Notes: generated by a model not told the origin, from the sequence alone. DNA of 64,000 nucleotides from Caldanaerobius polysaccharolyticus DSM 13641 (GCF_000427425.1 NZ_KE386494.1:849608-913607); one strand, 5' to 3'. Shown: positions 35,562 to 44,722, counted from the stretch's first letter. Translations and numbers: made by a program.

Positions 35562-36296
35562 TCACCTTAAAATCCTAGTGATTATTATACCTCCAATCAC
35601 GCCAAAAATCATCCCGAAAATCGAAATTCTTCCTACATATATACTTCGAGAACGAGGTATCATTTCGCCACAGGTAACGTAAAGCATCGCTCCCCCTGCA
35701 AAACCCATAGATTGAGAAATTACTGCAGGGGATATTTTCCCAATATAAAGACCTATTAGGGCAGCTATACCTGTAGGCACCCCTGACAACAGCGTGTATA
35801 AAAACGCCTTGTACTTATTTAAACCTCCAATGCTCATGGGTGCAGCCATAGCTATACCCTCAGGAACATCGTGCAGACCTATCACCAGCATCAAACCCAT
35901 ACCCATTTCTGGTGAAGTGGAAAAACCGGTACCAATGGCTAGCCCTTCGGGGAAATTGTGCACAGCAATGGCCATGCCCATGAGGATCCCCATTTTTATG
36001 TAATCCACTCCTCTGGCGTTGCTTCTGTCAGGTAAAACTTCCCCTACCTTCATATCAAAATACGTAACCAGCAGAACCCCTATAACCATACCCAAAATGC
36101 CGTTTATCAACCCACCTGTGTCAAAGGCGTGGGGCAGGAGGTCAAAGCACACCACAGCCAGCATCAGGCCGCTGGCAAAACCCAATGTAGTACTTATGAG
36201 CTTATCAGTAGGTTTTTTGTATATAAAGGCTATGAGCCCACCAATCCCCGTCCCGATTATCCCCGTAAAAAAGCTAAATATTATTATCTCAAACAA
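35562..36296 (-). CDS. ZIP-family divalent metal transporter
   Basis: About 244 residues with eight predicted membrane helices. The ZIP metal site is evident in helices 4 and 5: HNFPEGLAIG and HDVPEGIAM. The family imports Zn2+ and related metals. The start is assigned to a TTG nine bases after AAAGGGG. It is the first gene of the tsaC-ywlE-rpiB-upp-comEB run (15 bases before tsaC) and is divergent from trpP. Metal specificity cannot be read from sequence alone. Confidence 0.85.
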   Translation of the reverse strand: MFEIIIFSFFTGIIGTGIGGLIAFIYKKPTDKLISTTLGFASGLMLAVVCFDLLPHAFDTGGLINGILGMVIGVLLVTYFDMKVGEVLPDRSNARGVDYIKMGILMGMAIAVHNFPEGLAIGTGFSTSPEMGMGLMLVIGLHDVPEGIAMAAPMSIGGLNKYKAFLYTLLSGVPTGIAALIGLYIGKISPAVISQSMGFAGGAMLYVTCGEMIPRSRSIYVGRISIFGMIFGVIGGIIITRILR

Positions 36297-36366
36297 ATAC
36301 AATACCCCTTTCGACAATCTGGTAAAATGTATTCTGAGAACAAGCCAAATATGCTTTAAAATCTTA

Positions 36367-36395
36367 TTGCAAAAGGGGAAGGGATATGATATATT
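36367..36395 (+). promoter_or_regulatory. Sigma-A-type promoter for the trpP T-box leader
   Basis: TTGCAA (36367-36372), 17-base spacer, TATATT (36390-36395). The predicted start falls just before the T-box stem I region. Confidence 0.7.
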
Positions 36396-36399
36396 AGAA

Positions 36400-36664
36400 G
36401 TGAAATGTAATAAAGTAAAATCGATGAACGGAAATAGTAAATGGGCCGATGGTCAAAGCGAGTCGGGGGTGGTGGAAGCCGATACCTCAAGCGCATTGAA
36501 TGGGTCCGGGAGATGCGTGGTGAACTGCAGTAGCCATAGCCAGGGTTGGTCTCCTGTTAACAAAGACCGGGTATATGATCACATGTACCTTGAGTGAGGC
36601 GTAGCCTAAATGGGGTGGCACCGCGGAAGTAAAGCATTTCGTCCCTTGGGATGAAATGCTTTTT
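36400..36664 (+). promoter_or_regulatory. T-box riboswitch leader (tryptophan specifier) controlling trpP
   Basis: The conserved T-box sequence GGGTGGCACCGCGG is at 36613-36626. It is followed by a terminator helix (36632-36662: AAGCATTTC paired with GAAATGCTT) and a T run. In stem I the specifier is read as TGG at 36501-36503; aligning the shared GTCC that follows with the metG leader puts that leader's ATG at the same place. Uncharged tRNA-Trp should pair with TGG and with the T-box, forming the antiterminator and allowing trpP expression. The tryptophan assignment agrees with the downstream transporter. Confidence 0.92.
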
Positions 36665-36700
36665 GTATTTTTAAAATCTAATTTTTGAGGGGGTTTTAAA

Positions 36701-37213
36701 ATGAAACTAAGGCAGGAAATAACTATAGCGCTCTTGCTTGTCATAGGGTTGTTGTTGCACTACCTCACTCCTCCGATCTTCGCTACAGTTAAGCCAGACC
36801 TGTTGTTGTCCATGATGTTCATATGCATTTTGCTGTTTCCCACTTTTAAAAACACCCTTTTGACAGCATTTTTGAGCGGTATATTTACAGCGTTGACCAC
36901 AGGCATGCCGGGAGGGCAGATCCCTAACTTTATCGAAAAATTTATAACAGCCTTTATCGTCCTCTTTATTGTTTACGCACTGGGTAAGCTTCATAACCAA
37001 ATCAAACTGGGAATAATCTCCCTGGTGGGCACAGCCATAAGCGGCACGGTGTTTTTGTCGTTGGCAGCTGCTTTTGGCGCGTTTAAAATGGCCGCGTTTG
37101 TGCCTACTTTTATAGCAGTGGTAGTACCCGCGGCTGTACTCAATTTCGTCGTATCGTACATCCTCTACAACGTGGTTCTCGCCGCTAAAAAATCCACCAA
37201 TGTGACCTTTTAA
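36701..37213 (+). CDS. trpP: Tryptophan transporter TrpP
   Basis: 170 residues, five or six membrane helices. The pattern and length match the TrpP family of Firmicutes: N-terminal E-I-T-I-A-L-L-L-V-I-G, the V-K-P-D-L-L-L segment, and the loop TTGMPGGQIPN. It probably imports tryptophan. The ATG follows GAGGGGG, and expression is under a Trp-type T-box. No biosynthetic trp genes accompany it. Confidence 0.88.
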   Translation: MKLRQEITIALLLVIGLLLHYLTPPIFATVKPDLLLSMMFICILLFPTFKNTLLTAFLSGIFTALTTGMPGGQIPNFIEKFITAFIVLFIVYALGKLHNQIKLGIISLVGTAISGTVFLSLAAAFGAFKMAAFVPTFIAVVVPAAVLNFVVSYILYNVVLAAKKSTNVTF

Positions 37214-37217
37214 TCGC

Positions 37218-37243
37218 AAAAAAGAGCGCATACGCGCTCTTTT
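37218..37243. terminator. Bidirectional terminator between trpP and prfA
   Basis: AAAAAAGAGCGC and GCGCTCTTTTT form a symmetric hairpin with A and T tracts on both sides, serving convergent trpP (plus) and prfA (minus). Confidence 0.8.
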
Positions 37244-37247
37244 TAAA

Positions 37248-38321
37248 TTAATCTCCCTGGGAAGAATTCACCTTGCGCTTTTGGTCTTCGGCTATAAGGG
37301 CGTCGATCAATTCGTCTAGATCTCCATCGAGAACGCTCTGCAATCGGTATAGCGTCAGGTTTATCCTGTGATCCGTAACCCTCCCCTGAGGGAAGTTATA
37401 CGTGCGTATGCGCTCGCTCCTATCCCCTGTTCCCACCATGGATCTCCTCTCAGAGGCCAGCTGTTCCTCTTTCTCCCTTTGGGCTTTCTCGTAAAGCCTT
37501 GCCCTCAACACCTTCAAGGCTTTTTCCTTGTTCTTAAGCTGGGACTTTTCATCCTGGCACGTAACCACAATACCCGTAGGGATATGAGTTATTCTCACCG
37601 CAGAATCGGTGGTATTTACGCTCTGCCCGCCATGGCCCGAGGACCTGAACACGTCAACTCTTATATCGTTGGGATTTATCTCCACTTCCACCTCTTCAGC
37701 TTCAGGTAAAACAGCAACCGTCGCCGTAGACGTATGTATTCTACCTCCTGCTTCCGTCGCAGGCACCCTCTGTACCCTGTGGACTCCGCTTTCATATTTC
37801 AACCTGGAATAGGCCCCTTTTCCAACGACCATAAACACTATCTCTTTGTAACCGCCTATATCGGTGTCGTTGGAATTCATTATATCTATCTTCCACCCCT
37901 TGGATTCTGCGTACATTACGTACATTCTGTAAAGGTCAGCAGCGAACAACGCCGCCTCATCGCCTCCGGCACCAGCTCTTATCTCCATGATGACATTTTT
38001 TTCGTCGTTGGGGTCCTTGGGTAACAAAAGAAGCCTTATCTCACCTTCCAGCCTCTGTTTGTCTGATTTGAGCTGTTCTATCTCGGACTTCAGCATATTC
38101 TTATAATCAACGTCATCGGTTTCATCCAACAATTCGTTGGCAGCATCAATATCGTCAATTACCCTTTTGTATTCGTCATATTTTAACGCAATACTCTCTA
38201 ACTCTGACCGCTCTTTCAAAACCTTTGTGTACCTGTCCACATCCTGTACGACCTCGGGATCGCCTATCATCTTTGTAAGTTCATCGTACCTTTTTTTAAT
38301 CAATTCCAATCTGTCGAGCAT
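37248..38321 (-). CDS. prfA: Peptide chain release factor 1
   Basis: 357 residues. The stop-codon-reading motif PAT ([15 protein letters not shown]) and the hydrolysis loop GHGGQSVN are present, with the usual N-terminal coiled domain. It ends translation at UAA and UAG. A better-placed ATG 7 bases upstream, in another frame, opens a decapeptide overlapping this start (see findings). Its own sigma-A promoter lies between it and tatD. Confidence 0.96.
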   Translation of the reverse strand: MLDRLELIKKRYDELTKMIGDPEVVQDVDRYTKVLKERSELESIALKYDEYKRVIDDIDAANELLDETDDVDYKNMLKSEIEQLKSDKQRLEGEIRLLLLPKDPNDEKNVIMEIRAGAGGDEAALFAADLYRMYVMYAESKGWKIDIMNSNDTDIGGYKEIVFMVVGKGAYSRLKYESGVHRVQRVPATEAGGRIHTSTATVAVLPEAEEVEVEINPNDIRVDVFRSSGHGGQSVNTTDSAVRITHIPTGIVVTCQDEKSQLKNKEKALKVLRARLYEKAQREKEEQLASERRSMVGTGDRSERIRTYNFPQGRVTDHRINLTLYRLQSVLDGDLDELIDALIAEDQKRKVNSSQGD

Positions 38322-38363
38322 AGGGCATTTGTTCTCCTTATCACAAAATTTGCACAGATAATA

Positions 38364-38392
38364 ATTATAGCTTATATGCGGCTAATATGCAA
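38364..38392 (-). promoter_or_regulatory. Sigma-A-type promoter for prfA
   Basis: Minus-strand TTGCAT (38387-38392), a 17-base spacer, and a consensus TATAAT (38364-38369), 43 bases upstream of the prfA ATG. Confidence 0.75.
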
Positions 38393-38402
38393 TCACAATC
38401 CA

Positions 38403-39164
38403 CTATCTCACTTTTGGGAAAACTCTCTTGACATTCTGGTAGACAATCCTTTCCACCTCTTCGCGGTCAATTCCCTTTATCTCGGCGATCTTCTCCACCA
38501 CGTATTCTACGTAAACAGGCTTATTGCGAGTCCCTCTGTAGGGCTCTGGCGTAAGATAAGGACAATCAGTTTCAGTGAGGAGGCGCTCCAAAGGCACCTT
38601 CTCAATTACCTCCACCGTCTTTCTGGCATTTTTAAAAGTGAGCACTCCACCGATGGATATGTACATGCCCATATCCAGGCACTGTCTTGCCATCTCGTAG
38701 CTACCCGAGAAACAGTGCATAACCCCTGTCACTTTCATGTGTTTTTTTAATATATCCATAGTATCGCCATGGGCATCCCTATCGTGCACAATCACAGGCA
38801 TTTTGTACTCATTGGCCAGCTCCAGCTGATCTATAAAGGCCTTTTGCTGCAACTTTTTATCAAAATTCTCCATATGATAGTCAAGGCCTATCTCCCCCAC
38901 TCCAATTACCTTGGGGTGGGACAGCAGCTGTGCCATTTTATCCAGCTCTTTCTCATTTACTTGGGCTGCTTCGTAAGGGTGCACTCCTAAAGTCGCATAC
39001 ACAAAATCGTTATTTTGAGCAAGTTCAAAGGTAGAAGCAATAGTAGGCAAATCCGAAGCGGAGTTGACCACTATCATACCCTTGTCTTTTATTTCCTTGA
39101 TGACCTGTTCTCTGTCTTGGTCGTACGCAGCATCGTCTAAGTGTGCATGTACATCTATCAACAT
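38403..39164 (-). CDS. tatD: TatD-family metal-dependent DNase/hydrolase
   Basis: 253 residues. TIM-barrel amidohydrolase motifs: DVHAHLDD at the N terminus, GEIGLDYH, HDRDAHGD, HCFSG and ETDCPYL in order. Family members show DNase activity; this one matches Bacillus YabD by position after metG. It lies directly at the metG stop, so the two are co-transcribed from the T-box-regulated promoter. Confidence 0.92.
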   Translation of the reverse strand: MLIDVHAHLDDAAYDQDREQVIKEIKDKGMIVVNSASDLPTIASTFELAQNNDFVYATLGVHPYEAAQVNEKELDKMAQLLSHPKVIGVGEIGLDYHMENFDKKLQQKAFIDQLELANEYKMPVIVHDRDAHGDTMDILKKHMKVTGVMHCFSGSYEMARQCLDMGMYISIGGVLTFKNARKTVEVIEKVPLERLLTETDCPYLTPEPYRGTRNKPVYVEYVVEKIAEIKGIDREEVERIVYQNVKRVFPKVR

Positions 39165-41084
39165 TTATCTCACCTTGCTCCCGCTGGGGATGTCACCATC
39201 CAAAGTGACCAGTACCAGCTTACCACCATCGTCAGAGGACGCAGCCAGTATCATGCCTTGGGAATCTATTCCTCTTAACTTTACAGGCTTTAAGTTAGCC
39301 ACCAGTACCAGGTCCTTGCCTATCAATTCTTCAGGAGCGTAATGCTGGGCTATACCTGATACCACCTGTCTCACCTCATCGCCTACCTGGAGCTTCAACT
39401 TAAGCAGCTTGTCGGTCCCCTGCACGCGCTCGGCTTCCATCACCTTAGCTACCCTCAGATCCAATTTAGCAAAGTCGTCAATGGTTATATAAGGCGTATC
39501 AGTACTCGGAGCATTGGAAACAGTGATTTCATGAGGAGCCTCTGGCCGCTCTGATTTCTCTTCTATCCTCGGGAACAGGTTTTCGCCCCTATGCACCTCG
39601 GTCCCTTCGCGCAACCCTCCCCACGCTTTCAGGCTATCCCACGTAGTGAGCTCATCACTTACGCCTAGCTGAGCGTATATCTTGGGAGGTGTGTCAGGCA
39701 TATAAGGCGTGAGGAGAACCGATATATACCTTATGGCCTCAGCCAGGTTATACAGGACCGTCGCCAGCCTTCCTTTTTTAGCTGCATCCTTCGCCAGAAC
39801 CCATGGCATCGTCTCATCTATATACTTGTTGCATCTGTCTACCAGCTTGAATATCTCCGCAAGAGCATTGCTTATCTGCAGCGAATCCATATATCTTTCC
39901 ACCAGCGCAGGTAAATCAACGGCCATTTGAATGAGGTCATCATCCACGCCCTCTCTTTGCGACGGCGCAGGAATCCTGCCGCCAAAATACTTTTCTATCA
40001 TGGTTACTGTTCTGCTGACGAGATTTCCTAAATCGTTGGCCAGATCGGAGTTTATCCTCTTGACCAGGGCTTCATTGGTGTACGTGCCGTCAGACCCAAA
40101 GGGTATCTCCCTGAGCAGATAATACCTAACCGCATCCACACCGTACTTCTCCACCAGCACCCAGGGATCTATCACGTTGCCCTTGGATTTAGACATCTTA
40201 CCTCCTTCCAGCACCAGCCACCCATGGCCAAAAACCTTTTTGGGCAACGGCTCTCCTAGAGCCATAAGCATGGCAGGCCATATTATGGTGTGGAACCTCA
40301 CGATCTCCTTGCCCACCAGGTGCACGTCAGCGGGCCAGAACTTTTTGTATGCCTCGTCGTGGTCTGTAGAATAACCTAAGGCGGTGATATAATTGCTTAA
40401 AGCGTCAATCCACACGTATATGACGTGCTTGGGGTCAAAAGGCACAGGTATACCCCAGTCAAAAGACGTCCTGGATACGCACAAATCTTCCAGCCCCGAC
40501 TTTATAAAACTTACCATCTCATTAAGCCTGGACTCAGGTTGAATGAAGTCAGGGTGCTCCCTGTAGTACTCCAGCAACTTATCGGCGTATTTGGACAACC
40601 TGAAAAAGTAACTCTCCTCTTTAACCAGCTCTACGTCCCTGCCGCAGTCAGGGCATTTGCCATCAACCAATTGCCTTTCCGTCCAAAAGGATTCGCAAGG
40701 GGTACAGTACCAACCGGTGTATTCGCTTTTGTATATATCCCCTTTTTCGTAAAGCCTGGTAAATATATTCTGCACAATGGCCATATGCTGTGGGTCAGTG
40801 GTTCTTATAAACTGATCGTAGCTTACATTGAGCAACTTCCACAGCCCTTTTATCCACTCCACAATGCCATCCACGTACTCCTTCGGCGAGACGCCTTTTT
40901 CCGACGCTATCCTCTGTATTTTCTGCCCGTGTTCATCGGTGCCGGTCAAAAACCACACGTCGTAACCCGTCAGCCTTTTAAACCTGGCCAAGGCATCCGC
41001 CGCTACTGTGGTATAAGAATGCCCTATATGCAGCTTGTCGCTGGGATAATATATCGGCGTGGTTATGTAATACGTCTTTGCCAT
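39165..41084 (-). CDS. metG: Methionyl-tRNA synthetase
   Basis: 639 residues. Class I signatures: HIGH (KLHIGHSYTT) and KMSKS. A zinc knuckle (CTPCE...CPDCG) lies in the connective domain, and a C-terminal EMAPII/Trbp111 tRNA-binding domain starts near residue 535 (FAKLDLRVAKV), as in Bacillus-type MetRS. It charges tRNA-Met. A T-box leader with a methionine specifier precedes it. Confidence 0.97.
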   Translation of the reverse strand: MAKTYYITTPIYYPSDKLHIGHSYTTVAADALARFKRLTGYDVWFLTGTDEHGQKIQRIASEKGVSPKEYVDGIVEWIKGLWKLLNVSYDQFIRTTDPQHMAIVQNIFTRLYEKGDIYKSEYTGWYCTPCESFWTERQLVDGKCPDCGRDVELVKEESYFFRLSKYADKLLEYYREHPDFIQPESRLNEMVSFIKSGLEDLCVSRTSFDWGIPVPFDPKHVIYVWIDALSNYITALGYSTDHDEAYKKFWPADVHLVGKEIVRFHTIIWPAMLMALGEPLPKKVFGHGWLVLEGGKMSKSKGNVIDPWVLVEKYGVDAVRYYLLREIPFGSDGTYTNEALVKRINSDLANDLGNLVSRTVTMIEKYFGGRIPAPSQREGVDDDLIQMAVDLPALVERYMDSLQISNALAEIFKLVDRCNKYIDETMPWVLAKDAAKKGRLATVLYNLAEAIRYISVLLTPYMPDTPPKIYAQLGVSDELTTWDSLKAWGGLREGTEVHRGENLFPRIEEKSERPEAPHEITVSNAPSTDTPYITIDDFAKLDLRVAKVMEAERVQGTDKLLKLKLQVGDEVRQVVSGIAQHYAPEELIGKDLVLVANLKPVKLRGIDSQGMILAASSDDGGKLVLVTLDGDIPSGSKVR

Positions 41085-41118
41085 TTAAATACCCTCCTAT
41101 AAAAAATCTATAAAATAA

Positions 41119-41390
41119 AAGGCTCTCACCCCCAAGGGGCGAGAGCTCTCGCGGTACCACCCTTATTCGCCATTTCGGCCTCATTACAGACGACATTATT
41201 ATCGCCCTGCACCATAACGGGTGCTCCCGTCTACGCCTACCAATGCCTCTTCGGCAATTCAGCGCAGCAGCTCCAGGACCATCTTCAGGTGTTATTGCCC
41301 GCGCCGGCTCTCACCTTTCCCGGCTCTCTTTAGCGGATTTAGACCTTACTCTTCCCTTCATCGCCACTTTAATATAATTTCCCATTTTCA
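41119..41390 (-). promoter_or_regulatory. T-box riboswitch leader (methionine specifier) controlling metG
   Basis: On the minus strand the T-box core GGGTGGTACCGCG occupies 41150-41162. The terminator helix is 41121-41147 (AGCTCTCGCCCC with GGGGTGAGAGCC) followed by TTTTATTTTA. The specifier is ATG, complement of 41280-41282, placed directly before GTCC just as TGG is in the trpP leader. Uncharged tRNA-Met should favour antitermination and so raise MetRS synthesis. Confidence 0.92.
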
Positions 41391-41395
41391 CCTCA

Positions 41396-41424
41396 ATAAT
41401 ATACAATGATAGGGTTTTTGTCAA
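41396..41424 (-). promoter_or_regulatory. Sigma-A-type promoter for the metG T-box transcript
   Basis: Minus-strand TTGACA (41419-41424), a 17-base spacer, and TATTAT (41396-41401). The -35 element overlaps that of a weaker divergent promoter for the transporter gene. Confidence 0.7.
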
Positions 41425-41446
41425 GGGAAACTGTGCATAATAAATT
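41418..41446 (+). promoter_or_regulatory. Candidate divergent promoter for the membrane transporter
   Basis: Plus-strand TTGTCA (41418-41423), a 17-base spacer, and TAAATT (41441-41446), about 30 bases upstream of the transporter start. It is weaker than the opposing metG promoter, and the -35 hexamers share bases. Confidence 0.45.
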
Positions 41447-41478
41447 ACAGTACAAATATAAGGAATAAAAGGAGCTGC

Positions 41479-42849
41479 ATGTATATGGTCACACTAACCC
41501 CAAGCCACTGGATCTTTATAGCGACGATATTAGTCATACTGATTACTATGCTGTTGAGAAAAGACATATTGATACCGTGCATCGCAGGTATTTTTTTCAC
41601 AGCCTTGGCAACCACCAACAGCGCGATCAAAGCCGTTCAGGCCATATACAGAAGTCTCATCATATCCGGTGAACAGCTGTGGAGTATTATCCTTATAATA
41701 GCCCTTATAGTAGCTATGGCTGAAGCCATAAGGGATACAGGTGCCGATTACATAATGACAAAACCTCTCCTAAAATACTTTGAAAGGCCTCTGTTCTCCT
41801 ACGCACTCCTAGGGGCATTTACCATGGTCATCTCCCTGTTTCTATGGGCATCCCCTGCTTTAAGCCTTCTTTCCACCATGGTGGTGCCTGCTGTTCTAAA
41901 GACAGGGTTATCAAGAATGAGCACAGCTATGGCCATAAATATATTTGGGTTTGGCATAGCCATGTCCGGCGACTTTTTCCTTCAAGGAGCCCCTTCTATA
42001 ACTGCCAGCGCCGCCGGAGTGCCTGTAGCCACTTTTATGAGAGAGAGTTTTTTGCTGTGGCTCACTATGTCGTCAGTCACTGCCATAGCGTCCTTCATTT
42101 ACATATGGCTCGCATGGAAAAAAGGCAAAACCAACGAAGAGCCCCATGACCAACAAATCTCCAGGGACGCCAAGATAAGCAGAGCAAGCTATTTTATAGC
42201 CCTATTCACTCCAACGGCTTTTTTATTTGACATCGTGTTAATGATGGCGCTGAGGCTCAAGGGTCAATCCTCAGAATTGCTCATAGGCGGCACAGCCGTA
42301 ATAATATTGATCCTGTCGCTTATCGCGCAATATAAATGGCAATCGCTGTTAAAAGTGACTGATTACATAAAAGAAGGCTTTACAACCAGCATAAAAATAT
42401 TCGCTCCCGTCATCGTCATAACAGGCTTTTTCCTGCTAGGCAACCAGGATACAGCCAGGGAAATACTAGGAAAAGGAGCCCATGGCCTTCTGGTGGACGT
42501 GAGCAAGTACCTGTCAGGCATCATCCCTTTAAACAAACAAACAGCGGCTCTCATGCAGGTAGCCATAGGTGCTTTTACAGGGCTATCGGGATCAGGCTTT
42601 GCCGGACTGCCGCTAGTGGGATCCCTATCAAGGACTTTTCATAGCATAACCCAAGGCAACACCGTGACCCTGGCCGCTCTAGGGCAGCTAGCATCCATAT
42701 GGGTGGGCAACGGTACCCTCGTACCCTGGAGCGTGATAGCCGTATCAGGGCTGTTAAAAGTGGATTCAGTTCAGCTGGTTAAAAACAACCTCATACCTGT
42801 CATCATAGGCTTTATAGCCACTTTTATCGTAGCCACATTGCTGTTATAA
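41479..42849 (+). CDS. Polytopic membrane transporter of ion-transporter-superfamily type, substrate unknown
   Basis: 456 residues with about eleven or twelve hydrophobic helices. The two halves have similar layouts with re-entrant-like loops rich in Ser, Gly and Pro (FLWASPALSLLSTMVVPAVL; GLSGSGFAGLPLVGSLSRTF), like secondary carriers of the GntP/NhaC/DctM-type superfamily. No family-specific substrate motif is recognised. It stands alone on the plus strand between the divergent metG leader and the trmN6-like gene, which starts 35 bases on. Confidence 0.6.
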   Translation: MYMVTLTPSHWIFIATILVILITMLLRKDILIPCIAGIFFTALATTNSAIKAVQAIYRSLIISGEQLWSIILIIALIVAMAEAIRDTGADYIMTKPLLKYFERPLFSYALLGAFTMVISLFLWASPALSLLSTMVVPAVLKTGLSRMSTAMAINIFGFGIAMSGDFFLQGAPSITASAAGVPVATFMRESFLLWLTMSSVTAIASFIYIWLAWKKGKTNEEPHDQQISRDAKISRASYFIALFTPTAFLFDIVLMMALRLKGQSSELLIGGTAVIILILSLIAQYKWQSLLKVTDYIKEGFTTSIKIFAPVIVITGFFLLGNQDTAREILGKGAHGLLVDVSKYLSGIIPLNKQTAALMQVAIGAFTGLSGSGFAGLPLVGSLSRTFHSITQGNTVTLAALGQLASIWVGNGTLVPWSVIAVSGLLKVDSVQLVKNNLIPVIIGFIATFIVATLLL

Positions 42850-42884
42850 TATAATGGTATATAATTCATATCGATGGTGATCGT

Positions 42885-43613
42885 ATGGAACAAAACGAAG
42901 TAGTAGACGATATAGGCTATGGCCTTAAGATAATTCAAAAGCGCAAAGGGGTTAAATTTGGCATAGATGCCGTTTTGCTTTCCCATTTTGTTACCGTAAA
43001 AAAACACGACTCGATAGCAGACCTGGGCACAGGGTGTGGAATTATACCTCTTTTGCTATACGGAATACACCGCGGCTACATAACCGTTACAGGGATAGAA
43101 ATCCAGCCATCATATGCAGACATGGCACAAAGGAGCGTAAAATTAAACAGGTTAGAAGACCACATAAGGATAATAAAAGGGGACTTAAAAGAGGCCTCCC
43201 GCATACTGGGCTCACAAAACTTTGACGTAGTGATCACAAATCCTCCTTACAGGAAAGCTTCAGACGGGAAAATAAGTCCTGATGACGAACGGGCTATAGC
43301 CAGGCATGAGATCTTATGCACCCTTGACGACATAATCAAAGCCGCCAATACCCTGTTAAAATACAGAGGGAAATTTGCCATGGTACACCTGCCGGAGCGA
43401 TTACCTGAAATAATGTGCGCAGTAAAAAAATACTCTTTAGAGCCCAAGCGCATGAGGCTTGTTTATCCTTACAGCCAATCGCCCCCCAGCCTTATGCTCC
43501 TCGAGTGCATAAAAGGGGGCAACCCTCAGTTAAACATCTTGCCTCCTCTCGTGGTGTACCGAGAGGACGGAAGCTATACCGATGAGATATTGGATATATA
43601 CGGGAAATCCTGA
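42885..43613 (+). CDS. tRNA1(Val) adenine-37 N6-methyltransferase-like (YabB/TrmN6)
   Basis: 242 residues. A Rossmann SAM-binding motif (ADLGTGCGIIPLLL) and the N6-adenine methyltransferase motif IV NPPY (VITNPPYRKAS) are present. Sequence layout and the position just before rsmI match YabB of Bacillus. The exact tRNA target is inferred from the family. The ATG has only a weak ribosome site. Confidence 0.85.
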   Translation: MEQNEVVDDIGYGLKIIQKRKGVKFGIDAVLLSHFVTVKKHDSIADLGTGCGIIPLLLYGIHRGYITVTGIEIQPSYADMAQRSVKLNRLEDHIRIIKGDLKEASRILGSQNFDVVITNPPYRKASDGKISPDDERAIARHEILCTLDDIIKAANTLLKYRGKFAMVHLPERLPEIMCAVKKYSLEPKRMRLVYPYSQSPPSLMLLECIKGGNPQLNILPPLVVYREDGSYTDEILDIYGKS

Positions 43614-43637
43614 AGAAAGATAAAAGGGGAGATTAAA

Positions 43638-44468
43638 ATGGCAAATTGGGGGATTCTATACTTATGTCCCACCCCTATAGGCAACATGGAAGATATAACC
43701 CTGAGGACTTTAAATGTGTTAAAAACCGTAGACGTCATCGCTGCAGAGGACACCAGACACACTATTAAACTGTTAAACCATTACGGCATATCCAAGCCTC
43801 TCATAAGCTACCATGAGCACAACGAAAAAAGCCGTTCACAGGAAATCATAAAGACCCTTAAAAATGGAAAATCAGTAGCTCTCGTATCCGACGCTGGCAT
43901 GCCTTTGATATCAGATCCCGGACAGGAGCTAGTAAAGCTGGCAATAGATGAGGGTATAAAAGTAGTACCTTTACCAGGACCTTCCGCTGCTTTAACCGCC
44001 CTTATCGCCTCAGGTATCGCCACGAGACGCTTTTGCTTTGAAGGTTTTCTACCCGAAAACAAAAAAGAGCGCCAAAAAATCCTAGAGGAACTCAAATCAG
44101 AAAGGCGCACGATAATAATATACGAATCCCCCCATCACCTGGCAAAAACCCTTAGGGATCTTTTTAGCTCACTGGGCAATCGCAAAATAACAGTGGCCCG
44201 AGAGCTTACAAAAATCCACGAAGAATTCTTTCACGCCGACTTAAGAAGTGCCCTGGAGCACTTTAGCCAAGAGGTGAAAGGGGAATTCGTATTGGTACTT
44301 GATGGAAATCAAGAACCTGCCCAAGAAAATTGGAATAATCTGTCCATCTTAGATCATATAAATCTTTACATGTCATCAGGCATGTCTAAAATGGAGGCGA
44401 TTAAAAACGTCGCCAGGGATAGAAATATGCCCAAAAGCGAGGTTTATAAGCACGCTATTGACAAATAG
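43638..44468 (+). CDS. rsmI: 16S rRNA (cytidine1402-2'-O)-methyltransferase
   Basis: 276 residues of the tetrapyrrole-methylase fold: N-terminal LYLCPTPIGNMEDITLR, AEDTRHT, DAGMPLISDPG, and LPGPSAALTALIASG. RsmI modifies C1402 in the ribosomal P site with RsmH. Gene order yabB-rsmI-abrB is that of Bacillus. A self-complementary AAATAGCGCTATTT follows the coding end and abuts the convergent abrB gene. Confidence 0.94.
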   Translation: MANWGILYLCPTPIGNMEDITLRTLNVLKTVDVIAAEDTRHTIKLLNHYGISKPLISYHEHNEKSRSQEIIKTLKNGKSVALVSDAGMPLISDPGQELVKLAIDEGIKVVPLPGPSAALTALIASGIATRRFCFEGFLPENKKERQKILEELKSERRTIIIYESPHHLAKTLRDLFSSLGNRKITVARELTKIHEEFFHADLRSALEHFSQEVKGEFVLVLDGNQEPAQENWNNLSILDHINLYMSSGMSKMEAIKNVARDRNMPKSEVYKHAIDK

Positions 44469-44470
44469 CG

Positions 44471-44722
44471 CTATTTTATGACAGTATTTTTTAGTTCTTC
44501 AATGCAAGAAGGGCATATATTCTTCCCTTTGTAATTTATAACTCCCTTTGCATCACCGCAAAAGATACATGCTGGTTCATATTTTTTCAATATAATACTG
44601 TCTCCATCGACGTAAATCTCAAGGGCGTCTTTTTCATTGATGTTCATCGTCCTCCTGAGCTCAATGGGTAAGACCACCCTTCCCAGCTCATCCACCCTTC
44701 TTACAACACCTGTCGATTTCAT
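44471..44722 (-). CDS. abrB: AbrB-family transition-state regulator with C-terminal zinc ribbon
   Basis: 83 residues. The swapped-hairpin DNA-binding domain is textbook (TGVVRRVDELGRVVLPIELRRT), followed by a CIFCGDA...CPSC zinc-ribbon-like tail common in clostridial AbrB/SpoVT relatives. The ATG after AAAGGAGAGGGG is chosen; a longer frame upstream runs through the promoters. AbrB-type proteins repress post-exponential genes. It is convergent with rsmI and divergent from spmA. Confidence 0.92.
   Translation of the reverse strand: MKSTGVVRRVDELGRVVLPIELRRTMNINEKDALEIYVDGDSIILKKYEPACIFCGDAKGVINYKGKNICPSCIEELKNTVIK

Noticed and set aside
36019-36597. A long plus-strand open frame
   Set aside because: It lies antisense to the ZIP gene and runs through the trpP promoter and T-box. 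It has no ribosome site or family resemblance.
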